Assembly: GCA_041658725.1 (NCBI GenBank)
Contig: JBAZZQ010000001.1
Location: forward strand, 62,001 to 126,000
Source: JBAZZQ01 sp041658725
GTDB taxonomy: Bacteria > Planctomycetota > Phycisphaerae > JAAYCJ01
Length of the DNA: 64,000 nucleotides
Reading direction: 5' to 3'
In this document: piece by piece, positions 24,604 through 32,988 of the stretch
How the letters are laid out: each line of letters opens with the position of its first letter
Position numbering within the stretch: position 1 is the stretch's first letter
Program-made: the position numbers and the translations under genes
Notes under the pieces: generated by a model
Database searches by the model: none
What the model was told of the DNA's origin: nothing
Seen by the model: only the letters and a program-made list of their open reading frames with translations

Positions 24604-26499
24604 TCATCCAAGGATTTCCGGTAATTTATAATGATCCGGTCCCTCCTTGATCTGGTCCTTGGTCAAATCCGTTCGATACAGACGCAGGAAGATGCCCCAC
24701 GCCTTTCCGAAATTGGCTGAGAGGGCTACGACGATTTCATGCTCACCGGCCTGAACGGTCACAGGTACTTTGGTTTTATCGATCCAGGCGGGGTTTGTCC
24801 CATTGGGGTCGTAAAAGATTTCATTTTTGTCGATCCATAATTTGATCGGTCCGTCATATCCCAAGCCGACCTGCAGGTGCATCAATTCCTCGCACCGGAG
24901 TTTGGAAGCGAAAAAGACCATCGCGTTGTCGGTGTATTTGCCAAGTTCCAGGTGAAGGTCGCAAAAGCTCGATGGGAAAGTTCTGGAGGTCCATTCGAGT
25001 GTCGGATTTGAAGTATCCGGGCACACAACCTGTTCCAGTTTTCCGGCTGGGGGGAGGATTTTACTAATTCGCACGGTTCGCACCGACCGTTGCGGCCGTT
25101 GGTCATGGGTAATCGATTCAGGAGCAAAAACGGGTAGAGATCGGTCGGCTTGGTCGGTGATGTTGCAGTACGCATAAACGCCGTAACCATAGCATTCAGA
25201 AATACTTGCTAAGTCGTAATCCGGTCCCAATCCGGTTTGGAGAATGGCTTTATTGTCCTTTAAATCGATCCGGTAAATACTATGTAGTTCCTGATGTTCC
25301 GCATTCAGCAAAGAAAAACCGGTGGGTTTGCCCGAAGCCCGGAGGGATCCTTCGACGTTGCCGAAAGTGGCTTCGATATTAATACAGCCGTTTCGCCGAT
25401 TGGTAACGGCTTTGATGGATTTAAGAGTAATGGGTGGCTTCTGGGCCTTTTTCCCTTTCATCAGGGTCCAGGCCGCTTGGGCCAGTCGACGGCCAAGCCG
25501 CTGCTGGTCCACTCCGCTGATATGAATCCCGTCATCAAGCGCAAGATCGATGGCGGGAACGGTCAATAACCGGTCGATCACTTCGGGCAGCCGGCGCTGC
25601 TGGTCCTGGATGGATATCCACATTCGATTGGTTTCACATTCAACCTGCCCCGGAAAATAACCGGCGATTTGAACCATGACGAAAGGAAGTTTTGAATCGG
25701 AAAAATCACTCCGAAAGGAGGAGACGAGTTTTTTCATGCGATCGGTATAGAGTTTATGTGCATCATCATTGGCGTCGGAACAGCCCTGATACCAGACGAC
25801 ACCGGCGACCTTTCCGCCATTTTTGTGAAATCGCCGGAGAGTGGCGCCATAGAGACTCTTTCCACTAAGATTTTTTAAATCCGGATCCCACTGGGCCATG
25901 GAGGTTCCGCCATGACCGCAACTGATAAGGCCTTGCGGCACACCGCTCAATTGGAGCAGTTTTTGCCCAAAGGCGACTCCGGGTCCGGTCCCGACGACCT
26001 TTTCCCGGATGATACGCGTGCCACCGTTAAGGTCCGTGTGAACCGGATCGACGGCGTCGCAGAGTTTATGGATAGGGTCCTGGGCGGGTTCCCAGCGATC
26101 GTCCATATAAAAGGCTCGGACCAGTGGATGGGGTTTGGCGGCGTCTTTGAGCAGGCCAATCCCTTCCATATTGGATTGACCTCCGAGGATCCAGACGTCT
26201 CCTACAAGAACATCGTCAGCCTGAAATTGTCCCACGGCTTTTCCGTCGGTTCCCACCAGGCGTAAAGAAATCCGGTAGGGTCCGCCGACGGGAATACCCG
26301 TCACTTTTGCGGTGAAATCCCCCGCTTTGATTTGAACAAGGGGTTTCCAATTAGACCCTGGAAGCGTTTTTTTATTTTTTGTTACACGAATCTGAAGTTC
26401 TCCGGCACAAGAACATCGGCCGGTAATAATGGTTTCCGAAAGATTCTTTTTGTTTCGCTGAAGGACCTGGTGATCCATAAGACCGCTGAGAATTTCCAC
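24604..26499 (-). CDS. sialate O-acetylesterase-like (SASA/DUF303) protein
   Basis: About 631 residues. The SGNH-type esterase core is clear: GGQSNMEG (catalytic Ser, near residue 105), the oxyanion Gly in ISCGHGGTSM, WYQGCSDAN, and DDGIHISGVDQQRLGRR with the catalytic Asp-x-x-His. A C-terminal beta domain follows. The family removes acetyl groups from sialic acids or plant-type polysaccharides. The start is a GTG at 26499, seven bases after AAGGAG; the frame extends a few codons further but only across that ribosome site. No signal peptide is seen, which is unusual for this family. Acetylated-glycan degradation fits the GH4 and GH172 genes nearby. Confidence 0.82.
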   Translation of the reverse strand: MEILSGLMDHQVLQRNKKNLSETIITGRCSCAGELQIRVTKNKKTLPGSNWKPLVQIKAGDFTAKVTGIPVGGPYRISLRLVGTDGKAVGQFQADDVLVGDVWILGGQSNMEGIGLLKDAAKPHPLVRAFYMDDRWEPAQDPIHKLCDAVDPVHTDLNGGTRIIREKVVGTGPGVAFGQKLLQLSGVPQGLISCGHGGTSMAQWDPDLKNLSGKSLYGATLRRFHKNGGKVAGVVWYQGCSDANDDAHKLYTDRMKKLVSSFRSDFSDSKLPFVMVQIAGYFPGQVECETNRMWISIQDQQRRLPEVIDRLLTVPAIDLALDDGIHISGVDQQRLGRRLAQAAWTLMKGKKAQKPPITLKSIKAVTNRRNGCINIEATFGNVEGSLRASGKPTGFSLLNAEHQELHSIYRIDLKDNKAILQTGLGPDYDLASISECYGYGVYAYCNITDQADRSLPVFAPESITHDQRPQRSVRTVRISKILPPAGKLEQVVCPDTSNPTLEWTSRTFPSSFCDLHLELGKYTDNAMVFFASKLRCEELMHLQVGLGYDGPIKLWIDKNEIFYDPNGTNPAWIDKTKVPVTVQAGEHEIVVALSANFGKAWGIFLRLYRTDLTKDQIKEGPDHYKLPEILG

Positions 26500-26511
26500 G
26501 AGTTTACTCCT

Positions 26512-26549
26512 TAAAAAAAACACGGACCTGATTATTTTATCAAGTCCGT
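26512..26549. terminator. terminator of the histone-fold gene
   Basis: ACGGAC/GTCCGT stem with further pairing inside (TTGAT/ATCAG). On the minus strand it is followed by GTTTTTTTT, on the plus strand by TGTTTTTT. It lies between the histone-like gene and the esterase gene, both minus strand. Confidence 0.75.
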
Positions 26550-26583
26550 TGTTTTTTGCATTATATAATTTGCAACCGAAAGG

Positions 26584-26778
26584 TTACAGATCGTGCGGCT
26601 TCACGGTGCTTCGCTTGTTGGCTTTGCAGCGTTCCATCGCGTGATCCAACATGCAATAAATCTTGTTGGAAATTGCGGCCACTGCGTCCGTTGATGTCAT
26701 CATTTTTTTCGACCGGACATAACTTTTCACTTTGCTGGCCACAATTAACGAATCTTTTGCGGATTTCTTTTTTGTCAT
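26584..26778 (-). CDS. bacterial histone-fold protein (single histone fold, 64 residues)
   Basis: 64 residues with a Lys-rich start and then a single histone fold: LIVASKVKSYVRSKKM (first helix and loop), STDAVAAISNKIYCMLDHAMERCKANKRS (long central helix and loop 2) and TVKPHDL. The R-x-K-A-N-x-R-x-T-V-x-P-x-D-L ending is the same as the loop 2 plus alpha-3 region of archaeal histones (RKTVKPEDL-like) and of the short bacterial histones related to Bdellovibrio Bd0055. A GAGGAG ribosome site precedes the ATG. It likely coats or bends DNA as a dimer. The lineage also encodes HU (60360), so both chromatin protein types are present. Confidence 0.75.
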   Translation of the reverse strand: MTKKKSAKDSLIVASKVKSYVRSKKMMTSTDAVAAISNKIYCMLDHAMERCKANKRSTVKPHDL

Positions 26779-27066
26779 TTTTAGCTCCTCTTAAAAGAAA
26801 AATTTACCAAACCATAGAAAAGACGCATTTCATTATGGTTTCGATTCTAAATCAAAAAACATCAGAATCAACAAATTTTCCACAAATAACATGGTGTTTT
26901 GCACATTTTATTCACTTTTTGCCCACAAAATTATCTGAATCGGGTACAAAACAGGGGCTTTCCTTTATTCTCAAGGGTTATTACAATATTTCTCGTTGTA
27001 TAATTTTGTCTATAGAGACGCATGCAAAGTGTCTCTACAAAGAAATTTTGAAAGGTTTTAAAGACA

Positions 27067-30000
27067 ATGTCTGAATTTGAATCGGTACCGTCGAGCTTTG
27101 ATTTTCCTAAATCCGAAGAGAAAGTTTTGGCGTTCTGGAACGAGCGGGAAATTTTCGCAAAGTCCCAAAAGCAGCGGGAAGGCGGCAAGCCGTTTGTGTT
27201 TTATGAAGGACCGCCGACGGCGAACGGTCTGCCGCATCCTGGGCACGTGCTGACACGGGTGATTAAAGACTTACTCCCGCGTTACAAGACGATGCGGGGA
27301 TATTACTGCTCGCGCAAGGCGGGGTGGGATACGCATGGTTTGCCGGTGGAAATCGAAGTGGAAAAAGAGCTGGGTATCGACGGCAAGGATCAGATCGAAA
27401 AATATGGGGTCGAGCCGTTTGTCCGAAAATGCTTCGATTCGGTTTTTAGATACGTTCGGGAATGGGAGCAGCTTACGTCGAGGATCGGATTCTGGATCGA
27501 TATGGAGCATCCGTATGTGACCTGTTCGACCGATTATGTCGAGTCGGTTTGGTGGGCGATATCGGAGATTTTCAAAAAGGGCTTGCTGTACAAGGGATAC
27601 AAAATCGTGCCGTATTGCCCGCGGTGCGGGACGGTTCTTTCGAGCCATGAAGTCGGACTCGGATATAAAGACGTGGAAGACCCGAGTATTTATGTGGCGT
27701 TTAAAACCAAAAGCGATCCGAAAGAATCGCTGCTGGCCTGGACGACGACACCCTGGACGTTGATTTCAAACGCGGCGTTGGTGGTGCGTAAAGAATTTGA
27801 TTATGCCCGCGTGAAGGTGGGCGATGAAGTGTTGATTATGGCCCAGCCGTTGGTTAAGCAGGTCATGGGCAAGGTGCCGCATGAAATTATCGGGACGGTG
27901 AAGGGCGCGGACCTGGTCGGGATGGAATATGAGCCTCTGTATAAATTTACCACACCGAATAAGAAGGCTCATTATGTGGTGGAGGCGGAATTTGTCACGC
28001 TCGACAGCGGCACAGGCATCGTGCACTGCGCCCCGGCGTTTGGGGCCGACGATTACCAGGTGGGATTGAAATTCGATCTGCCGGTGATTCAACTGGTCGA
28101 TGTACAGGGGAAATTTAAATCCGAAGTCACGCCGTGGGCGGGAATGTTTATAAAGCAGGCGGACCCGAAGATTATCGAGGATTTGAAAAAACGCGGACTG
28201 CTCCTTCGGCGGGAAGGGTATAAGCACAGCTATCCCTTCTGCTGGCGCTGCGATACGCCGCTGATGTATTACGCCCGCGAGGGATGGTTCATTCGGACGA
28301 CCGAAAAGAAAGACAAGATCATCGCCAACAACCAGAAAATCAACTGGCTGCCGGAACATATTAAGGACGGGCGGTTCGGGAATTTCCTGGAAGATAATAT
28401 CGACTGGGCCCTTAGCCGCGAACGATATTGGGGAACCCCCCTGCCGGTCTGGATTTGCGAAAAGTCGAATTGCGGATTTACGCGGGCGTTCGGGTCCACA
28501 GCCGAATTGCTGAAGGAGAATCCAAACGCGTTTGATTATTTCGAGAACCGTCGAAAAGAAGACCCGTCGCTGCCGGAAAATATGGCGGTGCATAAACCGT
28601 TTATCGATCAGGTAACGCTGCCGTGTCCGCATTGCGGGGCGAAAATGAAACGGACGCCGGAAGTCATCGACTGCTGGTTTGACAGCGGGTGTATGCCGTT
28701 TGCCCAGTGGGGTTATCCGCACACCGGACAGGAAAAATTTAAAAACGCGTTTCCCGCCGATTTTATTTCCGAAGCCATCGATCAGACCCGCGGATGGTTT
28801 TATTCCATGCTGGCGATCAGCACGCTGCTCTTTGAAGATCATCCGTATCGAAATTGTATCGTGCTGGGGCTGGTGTTGGGAAAAGACGGAAAAAAACTGT
28901 CAAAACGGCTACGGAATTATGATGAGCCTGGAAAGATTCTGGATCGCGAAGGAGCGGACGCGCTGCGATGGTATTTTTATTTCGGCCAAACGCCGTGGAC
29001 TTCGGCGAGGTTCGATGAATCGGCCATCGCCGAATCACAGCGGGAATTTTTGATCCGTCTATATAACGTTTACAGCTTTTTTGTGATTTACGCGACTATC
29101 GACGGATTTTCAAAACATGTTGTTGATAAACTTCCGCTGAATAATCCAGTTCCGCTGGACAAATGGATTCTTGCCGAGCTAAACAAAACGATCAAGGTAA
29201 CGACACAGCGGCTTGATGAGTTGCAGATTAATTCCGCAGCCATCGGGCTAAGCGAATTCGTCGATGCCCTCTCGAACTGGTACGTTCGGCGGTCTCGTAA
29301 TCGATTCTGGAAATCCGGCTGGGATGCCGATAAGAGCAACGCTTACTGGACGCTTTATGAATGTCTGACCACGCTGTCGAAACTCATCGCTCCGTTCGTG
29401 CCGTTTTTTGCCGAGACAATGTATCAGAATCTCGAACGCAATATTTACGGTGATAAGGTCAGGGAAAGCGTTCATCTATGCGATTGGCCGAAGGTGAATG
29501 AAACGCTCATCGATCAGGAACTGCTGGAGGAAATGTCACTGGTGCGCGAGATCGTGGCGTTGGGCCGGTCGGCCCGGGCGTCGGAAAAGGTCAAAGTTCG
29601 CCAGCCGCTTGCGGAAGTCGAGCTTATTCTGGCAGATGCGGCGAAAATGAAAATCCTGCAAGGATACATCGACCTGATCCAGGAAGAATTGAATGTAAAA
29701 TCGGTCAAGTTCGTGACCGAAGCCCGGCAGTACGTCGATTACATCATCAAGCCGAATTTCCGTGCCATCGGACCAAAATTCGGACCGCTCGCCCCGAAGA
29801 TCAAACAAACCTTGACGACCATTGACGGCGGAAGGGCCAGGCAGGAGTTGGTAGCGGTTGGTAAATTTTCGTTGAATGTGGATGGCCAGGAAATCGAACT
29901 AACGAGTGAAGAAGTGGAAATCGGTTTGCAATCGCACCCAGGTTTTGCCGCCGCACAAGGCCCGGACGTGCTGGTGGTATTGAAAACGGAAATTACTGAC

Positions 30001-30261
30001 AATTTACGGCTGGAGGGTTTAGCCCGCGAGTTGATCCACTATATCCAGCAGGTTCGCAAGGAAATGGACCTGGCGTATGAAGCCCGGATCGAGCTTTCGG
30101 TCCAGGCCGACGGCGAGTTCAGCAAGGTTCTGACGCAAATGAGCGATTACATCAAAAGCGAAACGCTGGTAACAAAAATCAACCTCGGCAGCGGTGTCGG
30201 TGAACCGAAGAAGATCGACGTGGAAGGCACAACCCTAAATCTGTGGGTGAAGGCAGTATAA
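27067..30261 (+). CDS. ileS: isoleucyl-tRNA synthetase
   Basis: 1064 residues, class I aminoacyl-tRNA synthetase. The HIGH signature appears as HPGH in ANGLPHPGHVL, the editing domain occupies roughly 190-390 (TTPWTLISN), and the KMSKS loop is KLSKR before LRNYDEP. The anticodon-binding domain and a long C-terminal region follow, as in the eukaryote-like (mupirocin-resistant-type) IleRS of about 1050 residues. A TATAAT at 26999-27004 may be the -10 element, leaving a leader of about 55 bases; no T-box structure was noticed in it. GAAAGG precedes the ATG. Confidence 0.95.
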   Translation: MSEFESVPSSFDFPKSEEKVLAFWNEREIFAKSQKQREGGKPFVFYEGPPTANGLPHPGHVLTRVIKDLLPRYKTMRGYYCSRKAGWDTHGLPVEIEVEKELGIDGKDQIEKYGVEPFVRKCFDSVFRYVREWEQLTSRIGFWIDMEHPYVTCSTDYVESVWWAISEIFKKGLLYKGYKIVPYCPRCGTVLSSHEVGLGYKDVEDPSIYVAFKTKSDPKESLLAWTTTPWTLISNAALVVRKEFDYARVKVGDEVLIMAQPLVKQVMGKVPHEIIGTVKGADLVGMEYEPLYKFTTPNKKAHYVVEAEFVTLDSGTGIVHCAPAFGADDYQVGLKFDLPVIQLVDVQGKFKSEVTPWAGMFIKQADPKIIEDLKKRGLLLRREGYKHSYPFCWRCDTPLMYYAREGWFIRTTEKKDKIIANNQKINWLPEHIKDGRFGNFLEDNIDWALSRERYWGTPLPVWICEKSNCGFTRAFGSTAELLKENPNAFDYFENRRKEDPSLPENMAVHKPFIDQVTLPCPHCGAKMKRTPEVIDCWFDSGCMPFAQWGYPHTGQEKFKNAFPADFISEAIDQTRGWFYSMLAISTLLFEDHPYRNCIVLGLVLGKDGKKLSKRLRNYDEPGKILDREGADALRWYFYFGQTPWTSARFDESAIAESQREFLIRLYNVYSFFVIYATIDGFSKHVVDKLPLNNPVPLDKWILAELNKTIKVTTQRLDELQINSAAIGLSEFVDALSNWYVRRSRNRFWKSGWDADKSNAYWTLYECLTTLSKLIAPFVPFFAETMYQNLERNIYGDKVRESVHLCDWPKVNETLIDQELLEEMSLVREIVALGRSARASEKVKVRQPLAEVELILADAAKMKILQGYIDLIQEELNVKSVKFVTEARQYVDYIIKPNFRAIGPKFGPLAPKIKQTLTTIDGGRARQELVAVGKFSLNVDGQEIELTSEEVEIGLQSHPGFAAAQGPDVLVVLKTEITDNLRLEGLARELIHYIQQVRKEMDLAYEARIELSVQADGEFSKVLTQMSDYIKSETLVTKINLGSGVGEPKKIDVEGTTLNLWVKAV

Positions 30262-30327
30262 CCTTTAAAAATAGGTAACCGTCGGGGGGTAATATATGCT
30301 ATCCCCGGAATTCGCCGTCACTATCGA

Positions 30328-32730
30328 TCACGAGGATGAAGCAATCGAGGCTATTTCCTCAATCGTATTGAAAAGCTCCTCGACCTGGATCGGCTTGGAC
30401 ACATAGCCGTCCATTCCCACCTCCAGGCACCGTTCGCGGTCGCCCTTCATGGCATGAGCGGTCATGGCCACGATGGGGGTATGGGTGCCGGTGGACAATT
30501 CTTTTTTCCGGATGGCCTGCGTCGCCTCGAACCCGCCCATCGCCGGCATCTGGACATCCATCAGGATCAGGTCATAAGTAGTTTTCTCCAGTGCAGCCAC
30601 GACCTCCAAACCATTGTTCGCCACCTCAACGGTGTGTCCCCATTTTTCAAGCAATCGGACGGCCAGTTTCTGGTTCACCACGTTATCTTCCGCCAGCAGG
30701 ATTTTGCGGGGGCATTTGGAATTTTCGGCTAAATCCCGGCGATTCTCCGGCACTTTACGAACCGATAAGAGACCCAGGATGTTCATAATGGCGTCCAGCA
30801 ACTCCGATTGTCCGATCGGCTTGACCAGATAAACGGAAATCCCAACATCCCGGCAACGCTTGATGTCGGACCCTTTATCCGCCGACGAAAGCATCATGAT
30901 CGTCGAACGCGACAAGGCCGTGTCCGCCTTGATACTTTGCGCGACCGCAAATCCGTCCATCTCCGGCATACATGCGTCGAGAAGCACCAGCGGGAAGGGA
31001 TGGCCCGCTTGCTGAGCTTCGCGCATCACCGCCAGAGCTTGCGATCCGCTTTCCGCCAGTGTCGGAACCATCCGCCAACTCTTCAATATCTCTTCCAGAA
31101 TCCGACGGTTCGTCGCGTTGTCATCCACTACGATCACCGGCATATTGTGCAAGACCGACGAATCAGGTTCCTCGCCCTTGGCAACTGGATTCTTCTGCAG
31201 ACCCAGAACTACGGTAAAGTGGAATTGACTCCCGCTGCCCGGTTCGCTTTCCACCCAAATCCGCCCACCCATCATTTCCACCAGTTGAGCCGAAATCGCC
31301 AGGCCCAGCCCCGTGCCACCGTATTTGCGGGTCGTGGAACTGTCAGCCTGTTCAAACGCTTTGAAAATCTGTTGCTGCTTTTCCCGGGGAATACCGATAC
31401 CAGTATCAATTACGGCAAAATGCAAAACGATTTGGTCGTCCGTCCGCGATTCGGCTTTTACATCAAGGATCACTTCGCCAAGCTCGGTGAACTTCAACGA
31501 ATTTCCGATCAGGTTGACAATAATCTGCCGCAACCGGCCCGGATCGGCGATCAGGGCGTCCGGAACATCCGACATAACATGGCAGGCCAATTCCAGTCCC
31601 TTGGTATGAGCACGTACGGCCAGAGTATTGACTATACCCGACATCGTATCCCGCAGGCGAATATCCGTCGGGTTTAATTCCAGCTTGCCTGCCTCGATCT
31701 TGGAAAAATCCAGAATATCATTTAATATCCCCAACAGAGAATCAGCGGAGGACTGAACCATCTGTAGATATTCCCGCTGGGTGGCGTTCAACTCCGTGTC
31801 CAGAGCCAGCTCGGTCATACCGAGAATCCCGTTCATGGGGGTACGTATCTCGTGACTCATATTGGCGACAAACTCGCTTTTGGACCGATTGGCCGACTCG
31901 GCAAACTCTTTGGCCTTTTCCAACTCGGCATTACGCTCCTCAAGACAGTCGGCCATGTGGTTAAAAGCACGGGCCATAGTTCCGATTTCACCGATCGCTT
32001 GTTCCTTCGCGCGGCGGGTTAAATCGCCCCGGGCAATGGCGGTGGTCGTTTCGACAAGATCCTCCACTGGGGTCAACAGTGGACGAATCATGACGATGGT
32101 GGCGAGGGTGCCCAGGGCAATGACGAAGAGTGAAACAATACTGCTGGAAATAATTCGTTTGGTAAGCTCCGCATGGATTCGGTCCAGGTTGTAGGTCAGA
32201 CAAATGAACCCAATGACGACATTTCGCGGTTTTTTCGCCTCTTCCTTATCCGGCATTCCCAGGTCGATTTCCCGATCCTCGGGCCAAATGGGAGCGATTA
32301 CCAAAAGTTGTTTATGTGTTTGCTGAACGGTTAAGGATGAGGAATTGATGGGAGGGGCTATCGGACGAGCAGGATCGACTTTCGAATCCGGCAGGAAATT
32401 TTTATCCCTCTGGAAGGTCGCCAAGACATCTTTCTTAGTCCCGATGATTTGGGCGAAGACCACGTCGGAATCCCGGGCCGCTCCAACCAGAACCCGCTTA
32501 AGACCGTCTTTTTCGTTCAAAAGCACGGCGGGTTCCGCGCTGTGGCTGATGGCTCGGGCATGAATGACGGCATGTTCCGTTAATGTTTGAAGCGAATCTG
32601 TATAATTCTGCCAGATTAAGGCCACACTGTGGATACCGATGGTCCCCAGCACCAACAAAACGGAAAAGATAATCCATCTGCCCCTGAGGCCAAAACCGTC
32701 GTTTTTAATAACACTTTTTTCAGCTTCCAT
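30328..32730 (-). CDS. hybrid histidine kinase with two receivers
   Basis: About 800 residues: membrane helix (about 18-41), a periplasmic sensor region of about 140 residues, a second membrane helix near 195, HAMP (ALGTLATIVMIRPLLTPVEDL...), HisKA with MSHEIRTPMNG near residue 300, HATPase (NLIGNSLKF, DTGIGIP, GGTGLGLAI), then two receivers. Receiver 1 has VDDN and LLDACMPEMDG; receiver 2 has AEDN and LMDVQMPAMGG with VTAHAMKGDRERC-like sequence. The start is the ATG at 32730 after a GGGGGGGA tract. It follows a TonB-dependent receptor and a binding protein on the same strand, so it may sense the transported ligand. Confidence 0.92.
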   Translation of the reverse strand: MEAEKSVIKNDGFGLRGRWIIFSVLLVLGTIGIHSVALIWQNYTDSLQTLTEHAVIHARAISHSAEPAVLLNEKDGLKRVLVGAARDSDVVFAQIIGTKKDVLATFQRDKNFLPDSKVDPARPIAPPINSSSLTVQQTHKQLLVIAPIWPEDREIDLGMPDKEEAKKPRNVVIGFICLTYNLDRIHAELTKRIISSSIVSLFVIALGTLATIVMIRPLLTPVEDLVETTTAIARGDLTRRAKEQAIGEIGTMARAFNHMADCLEERNAELEKAKEFAESANRSKSEFVANMSHEIRTPMNGILGMTELALDTELNATQREYLQMVQSSADSLLGILNDILDFSKIEAGKLELNPTDIRLRDTMSGIVNTLAVRAHTKGLELACHVMSDVPDALIADPGRLRQIIVNLIGNSLKFTELGEVILDVKAESRTDDQIVLHFAVIDTGIGIPREKQQQIFKAFEQADSSTTRKYGGTGLGLAISAQLVEMMGGRIWVESEPGSGSQFHFTVVLGLQKNPVAKGEEPDSSVLHNMPVIVVDDNATNRRILEEILKSWRMVPTLAESGSQALAVMREAQQAGHPFPLVLLDACMPEMDGFAVAQSIKADTALSRSTIMMLSSADKGSDIKRCRDVGISVYLVKPIGQSELLDAIMNILGLLSVRKVPENRRDLAENSKCPRKILLAEDNVVNQKLAVRLLEKWGHTVEVANNGLEVVAALEKTTYDLILMDVQMPAMGGFEATQAIRKKELSTGTHTPIVAMTAHAMKGDRERCLEVGMDGYVSKPIQVEELFNTIEEIASIASSS

Positions 32731-32868
32731 GTAATTTAAATCCCCCCCCACTTAAACAAAGGTTGAAAACCTAAAATCCATCCCTGTTACTACTATCGAC
32801 GGTTTGGTTTAAAGATTTAGCTCTACTTGTCAAAAAACTGGGGGGGCCGATAATAACGAACAATATTT

Positions 32869-32980
32869 GTAACCGTCCAGACCCCATTGTGCCACGGTCG
32901 GCTCGTCCGACCGTGCTCTTAAGACACGGCCGGACGAGCCGGCCGTGGCACACCTTGTGTTCGCTCCTCTGAACGGTTAC
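32869..32980. repeat. REP/MITE-like element with intact terminal repeats, copy 2
   Basis: Ends GTAACCGTCCAG and CTGAACGGTTAC are inverted copies of each other (one mismatch). Inside are two hairpins, CACGGTCGG/CCGACCGTG and CACGGCCGG/CCGGCCGTG, joined by CTCTTAAGA. It sits between the receptor gene stop and the hybrid kinase start, where it may also act as a hairpin in the mRNA. Confidence 0.85.
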
Positions 32981-32988
32981 TGCGATGG

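Noticed and set aside
27005..27066. T-box leader for ileS
   Set aside because: The leader is too short and lacks the T-box sequence.
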